64,000 nt of DNA, from contig JANTQF010000018.1 of assembly GCA_032988165.1 (NCBI GenBank), forward strand, positions 1 through 64,000, read 5' to 3'. Numbering within the stretch: the first letter of the stretch is position 1; each line of letters starts with the position of its first letter. The notes beneath the pieces were generated by a model that made no database searches, was not told where the DNA came from, and was given only the letters and a program-made list of their open reading frames with translations. The DNA comes from Emmonsiellopsis sp. PD_33. Taxonomy: Eukaryota > Ascomycota > Eurotiomycetes > Onygenales > Ajellomycetaceae. The position numbers and the translations under genes are program-made. Shown here one piece after another: positions 35,485 to 47,173 of this stretch.

Positions 35485-35781
35485 CTAGGGTCTGGCAAGG
35501 GCGAATCCGCCATCCCTTATGGATGCTTTGATCTTCTTCAACTCAGCAATCGCGTCATGTATTTTATCAAGTGAGCGATGATTTTCATCCTCACCCATTG
35601 CAAACCCAGTCTTGTAAACTAGTGTGGACTTGATGCTGGTGGACAGAGCCCAGGCCCCCCTGAGCCTGAACTCTACCACCTTCAATACTGAAGGATTTAT
35701 GGGGACGCGGCCTGAACAGGGGGACCATCCTCCTGGTATCACCCCCTCAACTTCCTCCACATCCATAATGCCACCAGCCAC
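35485..35781 (-). pseudogene. C-terminal segment of a decayed gene, copy 2
   Basis: A 98-codon frame ending in GGFALARP, paralogous to the 34.0 kb segment. Its frame continues upstream, past a single TGA near 35822, into a Pro/Ser-rich low-complexity stretch encoded by the GGTGGCGGTGATG-type repeat at about 35880-35940, and on to a TAA near 35980. The long open context broken by single stops indicates a recently inactivated gene or an unrecognised intron. Confidence 0.45.
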
Positions 35782-35879
35782 AAGATCACCATCAGCTCTG
35801 CCCCGTCATGCATATATTGCATGATGGGGAGGTTTGTCTGCGCCAACCCCAGCAGCCAGCCTCCCCGGAGGTCGTGGGC

Positions 35880-35945
35880 GCGGTGGTAGCGTTGGGGGTG
35901 GCGGTGATGGTGATGGTGGAGGTGGCGATGACGGTGACTGTGCCC
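35880..35945 (+). repeat. GGTGGCGGTGATGGT-type minisatellite
   Basis: Imperfect repeats of GGTGGCGGTGATGGTGAT; on the minus strand they encode a Pro/Ser-rich linker of the decayed gene. Confidence 0.7.
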
Positions 35946-36499
35946 TGGTGAACTTTGCGGTTTGTTTTTCAGTGCTTTAGGATGGGTCTGGTATACTCTC
36001 GAGTTTCTTAACTGATTGTACCCCTCTTGAAGTTTATCAAGTCGAAAGTGGTCATGGACCCATCAATCTCTAGCATGTTCGAAAAAGAGAGAGATCCCAT
36101 AGATCGCCAGGAAATTTTTTGTTATTGCGGAGGTCTCACTCGTAAATATGCACAAGGTGACGGCCGCTAGGACGTCCCTATGGTGGGCCGCCGTATTTCC
36201 GGCGGGCTTGCAGGAGTATATCAATTTTCCTCCACACCAATAACTAGAGGCTGACTGGTGTGTGCTTCTCCGATGCAACCTAAATGGCTTCTCTCGTTCA
36301 TTTGATGACGTTTTCATAGGGGTGGTCTATTGTAAACCCCAGGTCTATTGTAAACCCCAGATTACCCCTATCTCAGCGTTTGAGAATACCCAGTCTAGGA
36401 TCACAACCTTGGAACCGCCAATTCCTTGCATTGGATCGATTGTCGCGATTCTGGGATAAGCTTCATTAGCACATCCTTGCTTTCTGCAAGTCGTAGAAG

Positions 36500-39355
36500 C
36501 GTCCCGAGGATATCGAAGGCCCTAGACTGATCATGGGTGGAATTATCAGGATCTTAATTGGCATCATAACCGTCGATATGATGATTTGGCAAGGCTAAAT
36601 AAATGGAGAAGGAAATCGATAAGAACAAGCTTGTACCGAGACCGGACTCGTGGAAAATGCAGCGGGAACAATCGAGTCAAAAACCCAAGTCTTCGGCTCC
36701 AGGCACGCGAACTAGAATTAGGATATCGGCGCCAGGGAACCAGTCAGGGAGAAATAGCGCCGCCCCTCGGTTGAATGCAAGCCGGAGTATCTCCTTCGTT
36801 AGTTTCTCGTTCAATAAAGTTTCTAGGATCAAAATCCCGGGCATTTTTTTGTGATAATGACAATCAAATCGGATTCTCCGGGTCGCTCTAGAAAACAAAT
36901 GAAATTAAATATACATGAGTTTCCTGATAAAATGTTGTTGGGAAACCAGAATCATTACTCACCAAGTTCCAGCATGTTGAATGATTGGGTACCTAGAATC
37001 AATCTCGTTCTTGTTGTGTAAGATGTACTCAAAGGAGGGCCATAAGGCCAATGTTCCTTGGAGTAGTTGACTGCCCAGCTGCAATATCGGTCGCTTCAAG
37101 TCCTTCTTCGTGTGTTGAGAAGCACTTCGACATTTCCAGTGTTCCCAAATACCTCAGTAGCGTGAATAGGAGATACCATAGTTACCCATACAAATTTGTT
37201 TGGCCAGGGAAGACAAAGCAAAATTGAATCGAGTCAGTAAGTTAATTTCAAGATCATGTACTCCAAATCCATAAGTTGGTTAGACCCACCGAGTGCCACT
37301 CCTCTGTCTGACCCGCGGTCTTGAGTTTGGGCATCCAGTTATTGACCTCAAATTCCTTGGAATCCTCGTCTCCAGAGACTAATCCCCTCAGCATTCATCC
37401 CAAAGCAATGGCCTAATAGAGGTAGCCAATACAAATGACTTTGATTTTCAGGGGCATGGCGTTGGCTAGAATGTCGACCGAGGAACAAAAACCAGGGGTC
37501 AGCATCAAGTCTAAGATGTCTCTTGCCTCCATGATCTATGCCGTGACATTCCACAGCGCAACAAACACGGTTAGGAAAGGGGGGATATATACAGATATGC
37601 AGGTTCAATGCTTCTGGGCACAAGTATTATAAGAGCCACAGTAATCAGGGAGGGATCGAACTACATACCCCTAAAATAGAGGCAGGGGACCAGAAAATCG
37701 CACAGCATGAAAGGACGGGGTGTCTGTAAAAGCCGGAGAAAGAAGAAGAAACGATATCGTGGGCTCGCGTCTTTCCATAGCAACACAATTCTTCTTTGGC
37801 CATATGCTCTTTGGATAATTGCGTGGATATCCGCATTCAACGACTTGATATAATGGGCTTCGTCGAGGATCATTCGGAAGAAGAAATTGTCGTATTTGCA
37901 GCGTTTCTTGGGTTTAGATTTGCGCACTATGTTTAAAATTAGCAAGGTATATAAGGTCATATTTTCACTTTGGAGGAGTAATATTGGCCCCATATAGCTA
38001 TCAAATAGCCAGTTGAGTAGAGAGAAGAGACAAGTAGAAGTGTTCGTTGAAATTTTCGAGGGTTTCCACAATCGCGTTGGCCGAGTAATGAGAGGGAGCG
38101 GTAAACTCCACGCGTAGTCTGGCCATTTGTATAAACCACATCACCATCACATAAGTAATACGGGTTTTTGCCGTACCCGGGTAAAGCTGCAGGATCAGGA
38201 AACGATTTGCAAAACTATGACAAGCCCTGGAGCATTATATCTGCTCTTTGGACAAGCTTATACGGCCATCATTGAGGATACGTTGGAATATCTTATCGAT
38301 AGTCTGCGACGGAAGACCTGAACATGTGGTCGGATCGAATATCTCTGACCCGGAAGATTGGTTCAGCCCATGTGTTATAGGAGCTGATGATGATGGTATG
38401 CGCTGCCCGGCCGGTGTCTTGGGTCTGCTTCAGGAATGGCCCGAGCTCATTCGGTCCGAGGGTGACATCCTTTCTGGCAGGGTCACTCGTCTGGGATTTG
38501 TCCCAGTGGAAAACCTGGACCGTCAAGGTTCCCGGAAAGTATTTGTCCAGCTCGCTAATCCAAACGTCGATGATATTGGCTAGGCATAGGATTAGTGTAG
38601 GTTTCTTGATTGCATAGAATCTTGGTGCCAGATAACAGGTTCCACTAGCGACCGTCCAATCGCTGTCCAGTTGGTATTCTCAAAAGTCAAAGTTGCTGTT
38701 ATTGGATTGTTGCGCGGGAGGGTCGAATCATCGTTGGTCCGCATGGATGCATGGATCGCCTGTCGTAAATTGACCCATCACCAATACTCTTCTTCATCAA
38801 GGTCAATTGGGGAGAGAAAACAATAGAAACGACGAGTAGAGGAGCTAATCCTATGGCCCAATCTAATAGAACGCCACGGATGCTTCCACTGTGGATAGCG
38901 CCCAAAAGAGTATGCAAAGTGTTTTTCCACCGAATTAACATGGTCATTCCCTGGCCCGGTTCTTTGCTGCCTGGCATTGCGTACGTGACCTTGAAAAAGT
39001 AGGCAGAGTTGCGAAGTCTCCAAGGAAGCCACTTGAACATCATCAACAAAAGTAACTTCGGCCCCTGCCTTCTTTCTCTCTGCTGGAGGTCAGGATACAC
39101 CATCGTGTGCATCTATCTCCCATTTCCAGTGGCTGCCGGTTTCCGAATAGATCTCCAAGGCGAAGCGGAGATAAATTCGGCTTCTATGTCGAAATCCCCG
39201 AATATGTGGTCAATGCCGTAACCTGTCCCACCGGTTGTTTCAGGATTGACCAGGAAATGTTTGACTTTCAGTGGAGCTTCTGTTGTATTTTCCGTTCTCC
39301 CAGAAGCCAGAAAACCGCACATCTCTTCTCGCCGCGGCCCCACGTTCTCCTTGTA
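36500..39355 (-). pseudogene. Decayed SNF2-type helicase gene
   Basis: Several minus-strand segments in two or three frames line up in the order of a SNF2 ATPase. An N-terminal portion (39343-38700) has a single in-frame TAG at 39115-39113. A Walker A region reads GSIRGVLLDWAIGL, with the GKT lost. A segment at about 38605-38293 contains LILCLANIIDVWISELDKY and TIIISSYNTW. Motif II reads RMILDEAHYIKSLNADIHA at about 37880-37830, followed by QRRIVL where the 'SGTP' of motif III should be. A later segment (37620-37270) carries ARDILDLMLTPGFCSS. Frameshifts, nonsense codons and lost catalytic residues show that it is dead. Such helicases remodel chromatin or repair DNA; this copy cannot. Confidence 0.65.
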
Positions 39356-41005
39356 AACGATTGATTAGCTTAAATTAAATTTAGAAAGATCGCCAATGAA
39401 CTTATATTCATTGGAGTTATAAAGCCAATAAATGGACCATTGCCACCCGGTGATATATTTTAGGATTGTTAAATCAGTCTTGACTTAGCTCGTAGCAGGC
39501 TATGGTCGGAAGACTATACGCCTTCAAATTGATGCGTCCTTGACCAGTAAGGCTTTGGGTGAGTATTTTGACCCGGCTCCCGGCATTGTTCTTGTAAACT
39601 AGCCTAGTAATATGATTCTTATATTAATTTTTCATCGCCTGGTTTCATGTTGTGTTTCGCCGCCTTAATAAAAACCGGAGGTTTTGGTGCACCGAAACCG
39701 ATTCCGTAGATATAATGTTATCTGCCTTACATGTTAGTTTCGAATTGTTTACCGACGAGAATATATATGCATAAGAGGGGCACATAACAGCCCTGTAGAG
39801 ACTTATGAAAAATTTGGACATATGTACAAGGGACTTCGACACCATCGTGACCTATAATGCCAGCATCCAAGTCGAGGAGAGAGAATGCTTCGAGACAGAA
39901 GGGGGAGGGGGGATACCAAGGGGGAAAGGCAACGTAATGGCCTGAGAATATGCACTTACTAATTGTTAGATGCCAAAGCAAGATGGCGACTTACCACATA
40001 AAGCGATAGGTGCGGTAGAAGGGCAGATAAAGACAGAAAATATATGAAGCAAATAGGCCAATAAGAGTTTAATAATGTACGAAAAGAACCAAGAAATCAT
40101 GGGGGCGAAGAGGGAAGAGGGAGGAGGGGGGAGGGGGGACATGGGAAAGTGGTAGTAGTAGAAGAAAAAAGGGATCGAGCGAAAAGTTGAACCCTTTTAT
40201 GCCGCGATCCCCAGGTGGGTGATCTTGGGGCGGCCGCCCTTTCATTTGGTTTTGTGATTCCCCTTGGTGATCGGAATTTTAATCACCATCGGGCTGGTTG
40301 GCGTACTGATGATTTTCACCGTATGGCGCCCTGTGATATCGAATAGTGATTCTGTGCGTGAAAGGGCCGTGGTCACTGGAAGCTGGGTAGCAATCTTAGA
40401 AGTTAATACCGATACACCCGCGTGCAGCAGATATTCATCCAAAAACCAGCACGTTGAGTGTTGAGCTCCCAGGATTGCAGAACCTCAACGGTTGTCGTCG
40501 TCCAAGTTTCTCGCTTCAACCCCTGAATTCGGCTGGACTGATACCACGTGATCTGGGATGGGGCGGCGGCTTGGCATCTGCCATTACTAAGCAAACGGCC
40601 CGTTTCTTGGCAAAACTTTGCCGCCCGGCGCGTCTTTTTCCGGAAAGGAGACTTCGAGATATCAAATTGCGCGACGGACGAGGATCGAATGCTCACTCAG
40701 GACGGCGTTTGTTCTGCTGTGTATGTGCTTGCGGTTACTGGCGCACCCGGGATTTCTTTGTTGAAGTTACCTTGGCTTTCAATGTAGTTTTCCGCCATCA
40801 GCAACAAACGCACCGAGGCCGCTGCTTGCAGGCAAATTGCCGTCTCGCTTCGCTTTATTCTCATATCAATTCTCCGCCTCCCTTTATGAAGACCTGTAGC
40901 TTTATGTGGCTCTCCGGGCACCAGCTCTTTGGTTGATCTCTCCATTTGTGCATTTATCTGGGTAGATTACCCCCATATTTGCCTCTCCCCCTTTCCCTCA
41001 GCAAC
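39356..41005. other. Intergenic region upstream of the chromodomain gene
   Basis: AT-rich to about 40.2 kb, then more balanced. Short overlapping frames at 40242-40936 on both strands have no recognisable content. The last 200-300 bp presumably contain the promoter; a C/T-rich block at 40978-41000 precedes the start codon. Confidence 0.45.
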
Positions 41006-44000
41006 ATGCAGGCGCGCAAGAGCCCCAGTGATGAGGATGATATTTCCATCACCTCCACTGCTCCCAGTGAGCCCCAGGACGAGTATGACGTGGAATGTAT
41101 TCTTGCAGAGAAACTCTTTCCCACGGGGATAATGTATTTGGTGAAATGGGCTGACTACCCAATTGAGAGAGCAACTTGGTATGAGCATCTAAATCCTTGC
41201 CTCTAAAATTTCAATCCTAATCTAAATGCAGGGAGCCTGAGGATGCCTTTTGTGATCCAAATATCTTGCTGCAATGGAACAAGACAAAGGAAGCCATTTC
41301 CCAAGGCAAACAAACTCCTTTTGATCTTGACGGCTGGATACAGAAAGTATCAGAGATTCAGGAAGCAAAGGCTAAACGGCAGCAGAGGCGGCAGGCAAAA
41401 CGCATCCGGCTAGGGATTCGAGAATCCCCTTCAGTGGTGGACAGTGAGGAGAGTGATGACTCCGAGAGCGGGTCATCCCTTAGCGGGTTTATTGTCGGAG
41501 ACGATGAGGACATCGAGGGCAGCCCAGAACCGAGGGGCAAAAAGAGAAAACAGCCTCATTTATCACAGAGCATAGATAAAAGGGCAGGGTCTGCGGCTCC
41601 TCCTCCTCGCAATTTCATCAAGCCAACTCTTCATCCTTCGGTCTCTCGCAAGCCCATCTCCCAAACCACAAAAATCCACTCTTCATCATCGCCGTCAACC
41701 GTGGAGAAACCTCTACCACTCCAAAGATCACTGTCAGATCCATCCAGGAGACAGGAGAAAGCAAAACGACCATCCCTGACAGTACGGACCTCTACCCAGC
41801 CAGCGCCTCCCTCCCGCGCTACCTCATCATCATCTCATCCCAAAGAGCCACCAACAGCCAAGTCAACCTCCGAAAGTTCGAAAGGGGTATCCAAAAAGGC
41901 CATACCACAGACATCATCAAATTCAACCTTTGCACCACCCCTCCCCCAAGCACCAGCCTTACGTGCAGGAAGGCAACTCACTTCATCCTTCAGCGACGAC
42001 CCGACCTCAAAACCCAAACTCTTTCGCAACCTATCAAGCAAGAACCGGTATGAGAAGTCTCTGCGACGCGAACTGGCCCCGGATATCACACAATTGGACC
42101 TGAGGAAACCGGGTGAATGGGCGACATCACATGAAAACAGACCTCCAGCTGCTCATCCTCCACCTCGACCCAGTGTGTATGACAGTTTATTCGTCGAGCA
42201 GGATACTCCTCAACATAGCCCTGTGGTTCAAAACGGTACACCTATGGCTGCGTCGGATGAGAGGCCAACTGATCATCAACCGTATCCAGCTCAGCAGACA
42301 GTAGCCCACGTCTCTACTCGACCATCATTTGGGGGCTCCTCTGCTACGGAAACCTTGGCCAATCGCAGCGAGGCCTCCGCCCTTTCCCCCAAGCAAGATA
42401 AACCTACTCAATTTCATGGGAAAGCCAAAAAAAGCTCAATCGTCACCTCAAATAAACGTTTCTTTAAACGTGGCGAGGCTCTTGTCAATATCAAATTTGG
42501 ACCTGAGGGCAAAGAAATTGGTGATGTCCGGATAGGTCAGTTGACCTGGACGACAATACGGCAGCTGGTGATGGTCAAATCGAACAACAGAATAGACCTC
42601 CATTTCAAAGATGTGTGTAACCTCGACGAATACGGGGAGTTGTGTGCCAGAGTAACGCCTCGCCCTTTAGCAAAACCTCCTTTTACCCACGAACCAAATT
42701 ACAAGTATTGCAATGGTTGGGTACTTGGTTATGATGACACATCTGCTGCTTTAAACAAACTATCTGATTACTTGGAGGAAAAGCAGCTGGCTGCTTTATG
42801 GTATCATCCGGATCCAAATATTCCCATAGTTATTGTTGCATACCCATCACATTCAAAGGATTGGGAATTTTTAGGCACATGTCCAGACGTTCCATCTGCC
42901 AGACTTCTCGTGGCGGTGAGAACTCCACTTCCTCCTATGAGTTCTCTCCAACAGATTATTGCCCAGCAACCGCTGTCCAACCACAACCACAACTACAACC
43001 CCGACACCGACACCGATATCCCCTTCCTCCACCACGAAGACGGGGAGACCCCTACTGCTGAAGCAGCAGAGCCAGCAAAGCTCAACAATACTGTGTCTGC
43101 TAACCTGCTTCCAGCAATGAATCAACCCCTCGACATTGTGGCGGTTTTTCGCGAGCAGTTTGGAATCACATATGACGAGCTCAGTACTGTGAACGGCCCC
43201 AAAAAAGATCGCCACGCTCGGTCGTTTTATCTGTATTTCCCCAATGAGGTGGATGCTGAGTTTCAGCTGACGCAGGAATTTTTAAAGCGTTATGACATGG
43301 CCATCTTTTCTAATCGCATTGATGGTGATTGGGAGAAGTTTGTGGCAACAGCAACATCTGGCACAATTCTGGTAAGACTAGTCATTTCTTGACATACGCA
43401 CGTCGATTAATTGCTAACAACTATGTATGGATATAGTTTCACCAAACCTTCATCCATTACGAGAATATGCCAAAGCTTGCCAACCTGTTGCGGAACCCTA
43501 TCAACGTTTTTAACATATCCCTCGCTAAGCCTCTCAAATATCTCGATTACGATGCCCACATCCAAAGATTGTTCCCGCATGGCGGCTTGATTCTCATGAC
43601 TGAGGATCTCATACTGAACAAACCTCAAACCGCCCTGAAGTGTCTGGAATGGTTTGGCAGTTACATCCATAGAAAGTTTCCAGGCACTTGGAAAATGTTC
43701 TTCCGACCCAATATCCAATTCTGGCTGCTTGATCTGTGCACGAGTTGGCGCGACGATACTCTCTGGAAAATGTACCACATGATTAAAAGCCTCATCCCTA
43801 AATACCCCGACGGCCACTACAATACATACCGCCGCGCGGACTCTCCTGACACCCTAGATGGCCTGACCGATGATGAAGGGCAGCATCATCCTTTCATTTC
43901 ACCACGCGACATACCAGATTACGGATCGCGCCAGGAGAATGACGAACCCCTCATCCCAAAGGGCCTGACGCAGAAAGAGAGAGATACAGACCATTTGGTC

Positions 44001-44517
44001 GAGTATTTCGCGGGCTATGGCTTGGTCAATGCAGAGAAATTTCGAAGATTCGTCGTCATCACCACCCACAACCCGCAGCCGCGATGGTTGAAGTGGTCTC
44101 ACGTAAGTCCATCTCCTCCTCCTCCTTTCTTTAAAAAGATGCATCAAGCACTAACCCCCAACCCCCGCACGTTAGATCGAAGTAATGAATCCCACAGAAT
44201 TCAACGAGAAGTTCATGAAACCCTCCATGCGCCCTAGCGGGAGCAAAAAACAGTCCTCCTCTTCCTCTTCCTCCAAGCCGCAGCAGCTAGACCGACACGG
44301 TGCAAAAAAGATCTCTAGTACTCGTTCCGGCGCTACAAACACCACTACTAGTCAAGGAAAACCACAAGGACAAGTACAAGGACAAAACCACGGCTCACCG
44401 CCCGCCTGGTCCTCCCCAGCCACCCCCGTTACTACCACGTCGTCGATGCAGTTGCCGCAACGCCTGGGTGTGGTGGGCGCGCCGCGGATGCCTGAGCCGG
44501 AGCCGATGGAGGAATGA
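41006..44517 (+). CDS. Chromodomain protein, possibly Chp1-like
   Basis: Four exons: 41006-41178, 41232-43371, 43437-44102 and 44176-44517, giving 1106 residues. A chromodomain occupies about residues 26-80 (YDVECILAE...YLVKWADYPIERATWEPE), with the aromatic residues expected for binding methylated histone tails. It is followed by about 350 Ser/Pro/Lys-rich disordered residues. A compact domain follows (about 400-545), with ALWYHPDPNIPIVIVAYPS, that resembles a SPOC fold. A conserved C-terminal region (about 650-950) rich in aromatic residues comes next, then a Gln/Ser-rich tail. Chromo plus SPOC-like plus C-terminal domain recalls Chp1 of the RNAi silencing complex in fission yeast; this assignment is inference. 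The first intron splits the conserved Trp of the chromodomain. It borders the decayed island and converges on clpX. Confidence 0.85.
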
Positions 44518-45233
44518 TTGAGAAGTGAGGCGGTGTAAATATCTACATTGGAGTTTTGGCTGGAGATGGATACATAGATGGAGATGGTAATTTTTAAGGG
44601 CGTGGTATATATCTGCACAAACCGGCCCGCTGGACAAATGACAATATATATAATCTACTGTTTATGGTTTGTTGGTTGCTTTGTTTGTAGATTGTATGGT
44701 GTTCCTTTCTTGTCCTTTGATGTGGATGAATGTAGGGGAAGCCCAGGGCAGGGAGTAAATAGCAAAGGCAGAAATCAACTCCATCTCATTTGTAATTTGT
44801 ATATACATAATAACATTTCATTTCATTTCATATCCTACCTGATTCATCCCGCTAAAGCAACCAACCGGCTTCGCCACCTTTAAAATATGATTCATTCGTT
44901 CAATTGTGTCAGTCATCATCATGAAAAGAAAGGAAAAGAAACGCCGCAAGCGCCTACGGAACAAAATAAACAAGCAAGTAGCGAAGGAAAACAGGAAAGT
45001 AACAAGTCGAGTCCTGCTAGAGTCATAAAGGGTTGGGGATATATAGGGAAATTCCGACTTATTTTTCGGAAGAAGGGTAGAGAGGATAGAATGCGCAACT
45101 GGCGCGACGTTTACAATGCCTGTGTATCCATCCTTAGATGGCGAGAAGCTGTGGGCAAAATGCTAAACGCCAGCATTGATAGTAATAGGCGAACAACGCA
45201 ACGCGACTGCTCCGTCCACATAATATAACAACA
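44518..45233. other. Convergent intergenic region
   Basis: About 0.7 kb between the stops of the chromodomain gene and clpX. A 113-codon plus-strand frame (44887-45228) is Lys/Ser-rich and has no domain; I regard it as 3' untranslated sequence. Confidence 0.5.
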
Positions 45234-47173
45234 CTATGAGAAGCCTCCCACAGCAGCATCCTTACTAGACCTAGACCTCCACTGCTCAAAACTAGAAGTT
45301 CGCTCACCACTTCGCTGCTTCCGCATTTTCTCCTCCCACTCACTCTCTTCCGCGGCAATCATGGCGTGAAACTTTCCACCCTGGCCGCGCGCGAGATACA
45401 CTGCCTTCTCCTTCCGTGCAGCAACTGCTTCCGTCACCAGAACAAATTTCACGCTCGATCCAGGCGCCTCGAACATGGCGTCACCGAGGATCATTTCCAT
45501 TTCTGTCCGGAGACCGCGCGCGCCTGTCGCCATAGAGATTGCGTTGTTCGCAATTTGATGCAGAGCGGGCGTGGTGAAGCGGAGCTCGATGCCAGAGAGA
45601 GAGAAGAGGGTGGTATATTGGGCTAGTAAGGAGTTGCGTGGTTCGGTTAGAATGCGAAGGAGGAGCGGGTGCGTGAGCTGCGACAGGGCAGTGGTGATAG
45701 GGATACGGCCAACAAGCTCGGGGATGAAGCCGTAGGCTTGGAGATCGGGTGGTGTAAGGAGGTCGAGAGGGTTGAAATACGCAGGCTCGTCGTCGTGGGA
45801 GCCGTTCGCGGAAGGCATTGGGGCTGGCGTGAAGAATGGAAGGTGTTTCTTGTACAAAGCCTCCTCTTCAGAGCCCGGGAGGATAGGGATTGGTTTGCTA
45901 GAGCCCGGTGGAGCATGACCTTGGGAATTGGACGAGTTTGAAGATGCCCGGACGGGTTGGCCGAACCCAATCGACCCACGAGAGATCCGGTCCATAACCA
46001 CCTTGTTTAAGCCTACGAAAGCACCCGAGAAGATAAAAAGGATATTATCCGTTCGCACATTGTAGACTTCGGCCTTCCCCGAAGACCCTGGCGTAGATGG
46101 AGAGGAGAAGGAGGAACCGCCAAAACTACCGCCACCGGTGGAATTCGGAGATCCGCCAGGGCGTGGAGCATTTCGCTCAGGTTTAGCTTGAATCTGAACG
46201 GTTGTGCCTTCGATTATCTTCAGTAAAGCCTGCTGTACCCCCTCGCCGCTCACATCCTTTCCATGGCTGACCTTTGCAGTGGCGATCTTGTCAACCTCGT
46301 CAAGACAAATAATACCTCGCTCGGCCTGAGCTACGTCATAGTTAGCAGCAGCCAGTAACCGATGCACGCATACGTCCGCATCCTCCCCAATATACCCGGC
46401 CTGTGTAAATGGGGTGCAGTCGGACATGCTGAAGGGCACGGACAGGACACGAGCTAAAGTTTTGGCCATGAGTGTCTTCCCTACACCGGACGGGCCCAGA
46501 AGGAGGATATTGGATTTCTCGAGCGTCAAAGGAGAAGAATCGACAGGTAGAGAACCTGATAGGGCCGTGTCACCACTAGCCGTTTGAGAAGTAGGTACAT
46601 GAATGGTCCGCTGCTGACCTGGAAATTCATCTAGAACGCATCGAGATTAGTTAGCAGCAGATATCATCACCAGAAGATTGAAAACGACATACTCTCTACG
46701 GGATGGCCTTCTACCGACTCCCGACGTGCCTGCTGGGCCATCAATTCTTCCTCTTCCTCCTCCCTCCGCTGCAACTCCTGCACTCGCTGGTAATGGTTGT
46801 AAACGGCCACACTGAGCACTTTCTTTGCCCGATCCTGGCCAACCACGAATTGATCCAGGTGCTGCTTTAACATCTTCGGCGTTAACCGCGGCGCACCAAA
46901 GGATGGCGCGGAGCCCAATGGCCCGGATGTAGGAAGACCAGGCTCATAGCTACCAGTGAATGGCTGGCCTGTAAAGTCCGAACGGTGGAACTGGGAAGGA
47001 GAGGCGCGCGAAGACGAGGTGGAAATATGACGATGGATAGAATAGAGGGCTAAATATGATACCCGAGCCCGCCGCCGGACTGCGGCCGTAGTCGTTGCTT
47101 TCAAGTCCAGCGGCCCAAGGGGGGCTCTGAAGGGGCGGAGGAAGCTCATAGAGAGGCGCCGCATTGACATCAT
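45234..47173 (-). CDS. Mitochondrial ClpX-type AAA+ unfoldase
   Basis: A matrix AAA+ ATPase that unfolds proteins; in yeast the homologue Mcx1 activates haem synthesis, and in other eukaryotes ClpX feeds the ClpP protease. There are two exons: 47173-46693 and 46630-45234, giving 625 residues. The Arg-rich N-terminus (MMSMRRLSMSFLRPFRA...) is a mitochondrial targeting signal. TPKMLKQHLDQFVVGQDRAKK opens the AAA+ module. Walker A is GPSGVGKT (about 206-213) and Walker B IICLDEVDKIA (about 266-276); GYIGEDADV carries the pore loop, and RGLRTEME the C-terminal sensor-2 helix. The N-terminal C4 zinc-binding domain of bacterial ClpX is absent, as in fungal Mcx1. A Gly/Ser/Pro-rich insert (about 305-345) interrupts the large subdomain. 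Confidence 0.93.

Noticed and set aside
44887..45228. 113-codon plus-strand open frame between convergent genes
   Set aside because: Lys/Ser-rich, no domain, lies in presumed 3' untranslated DNA.
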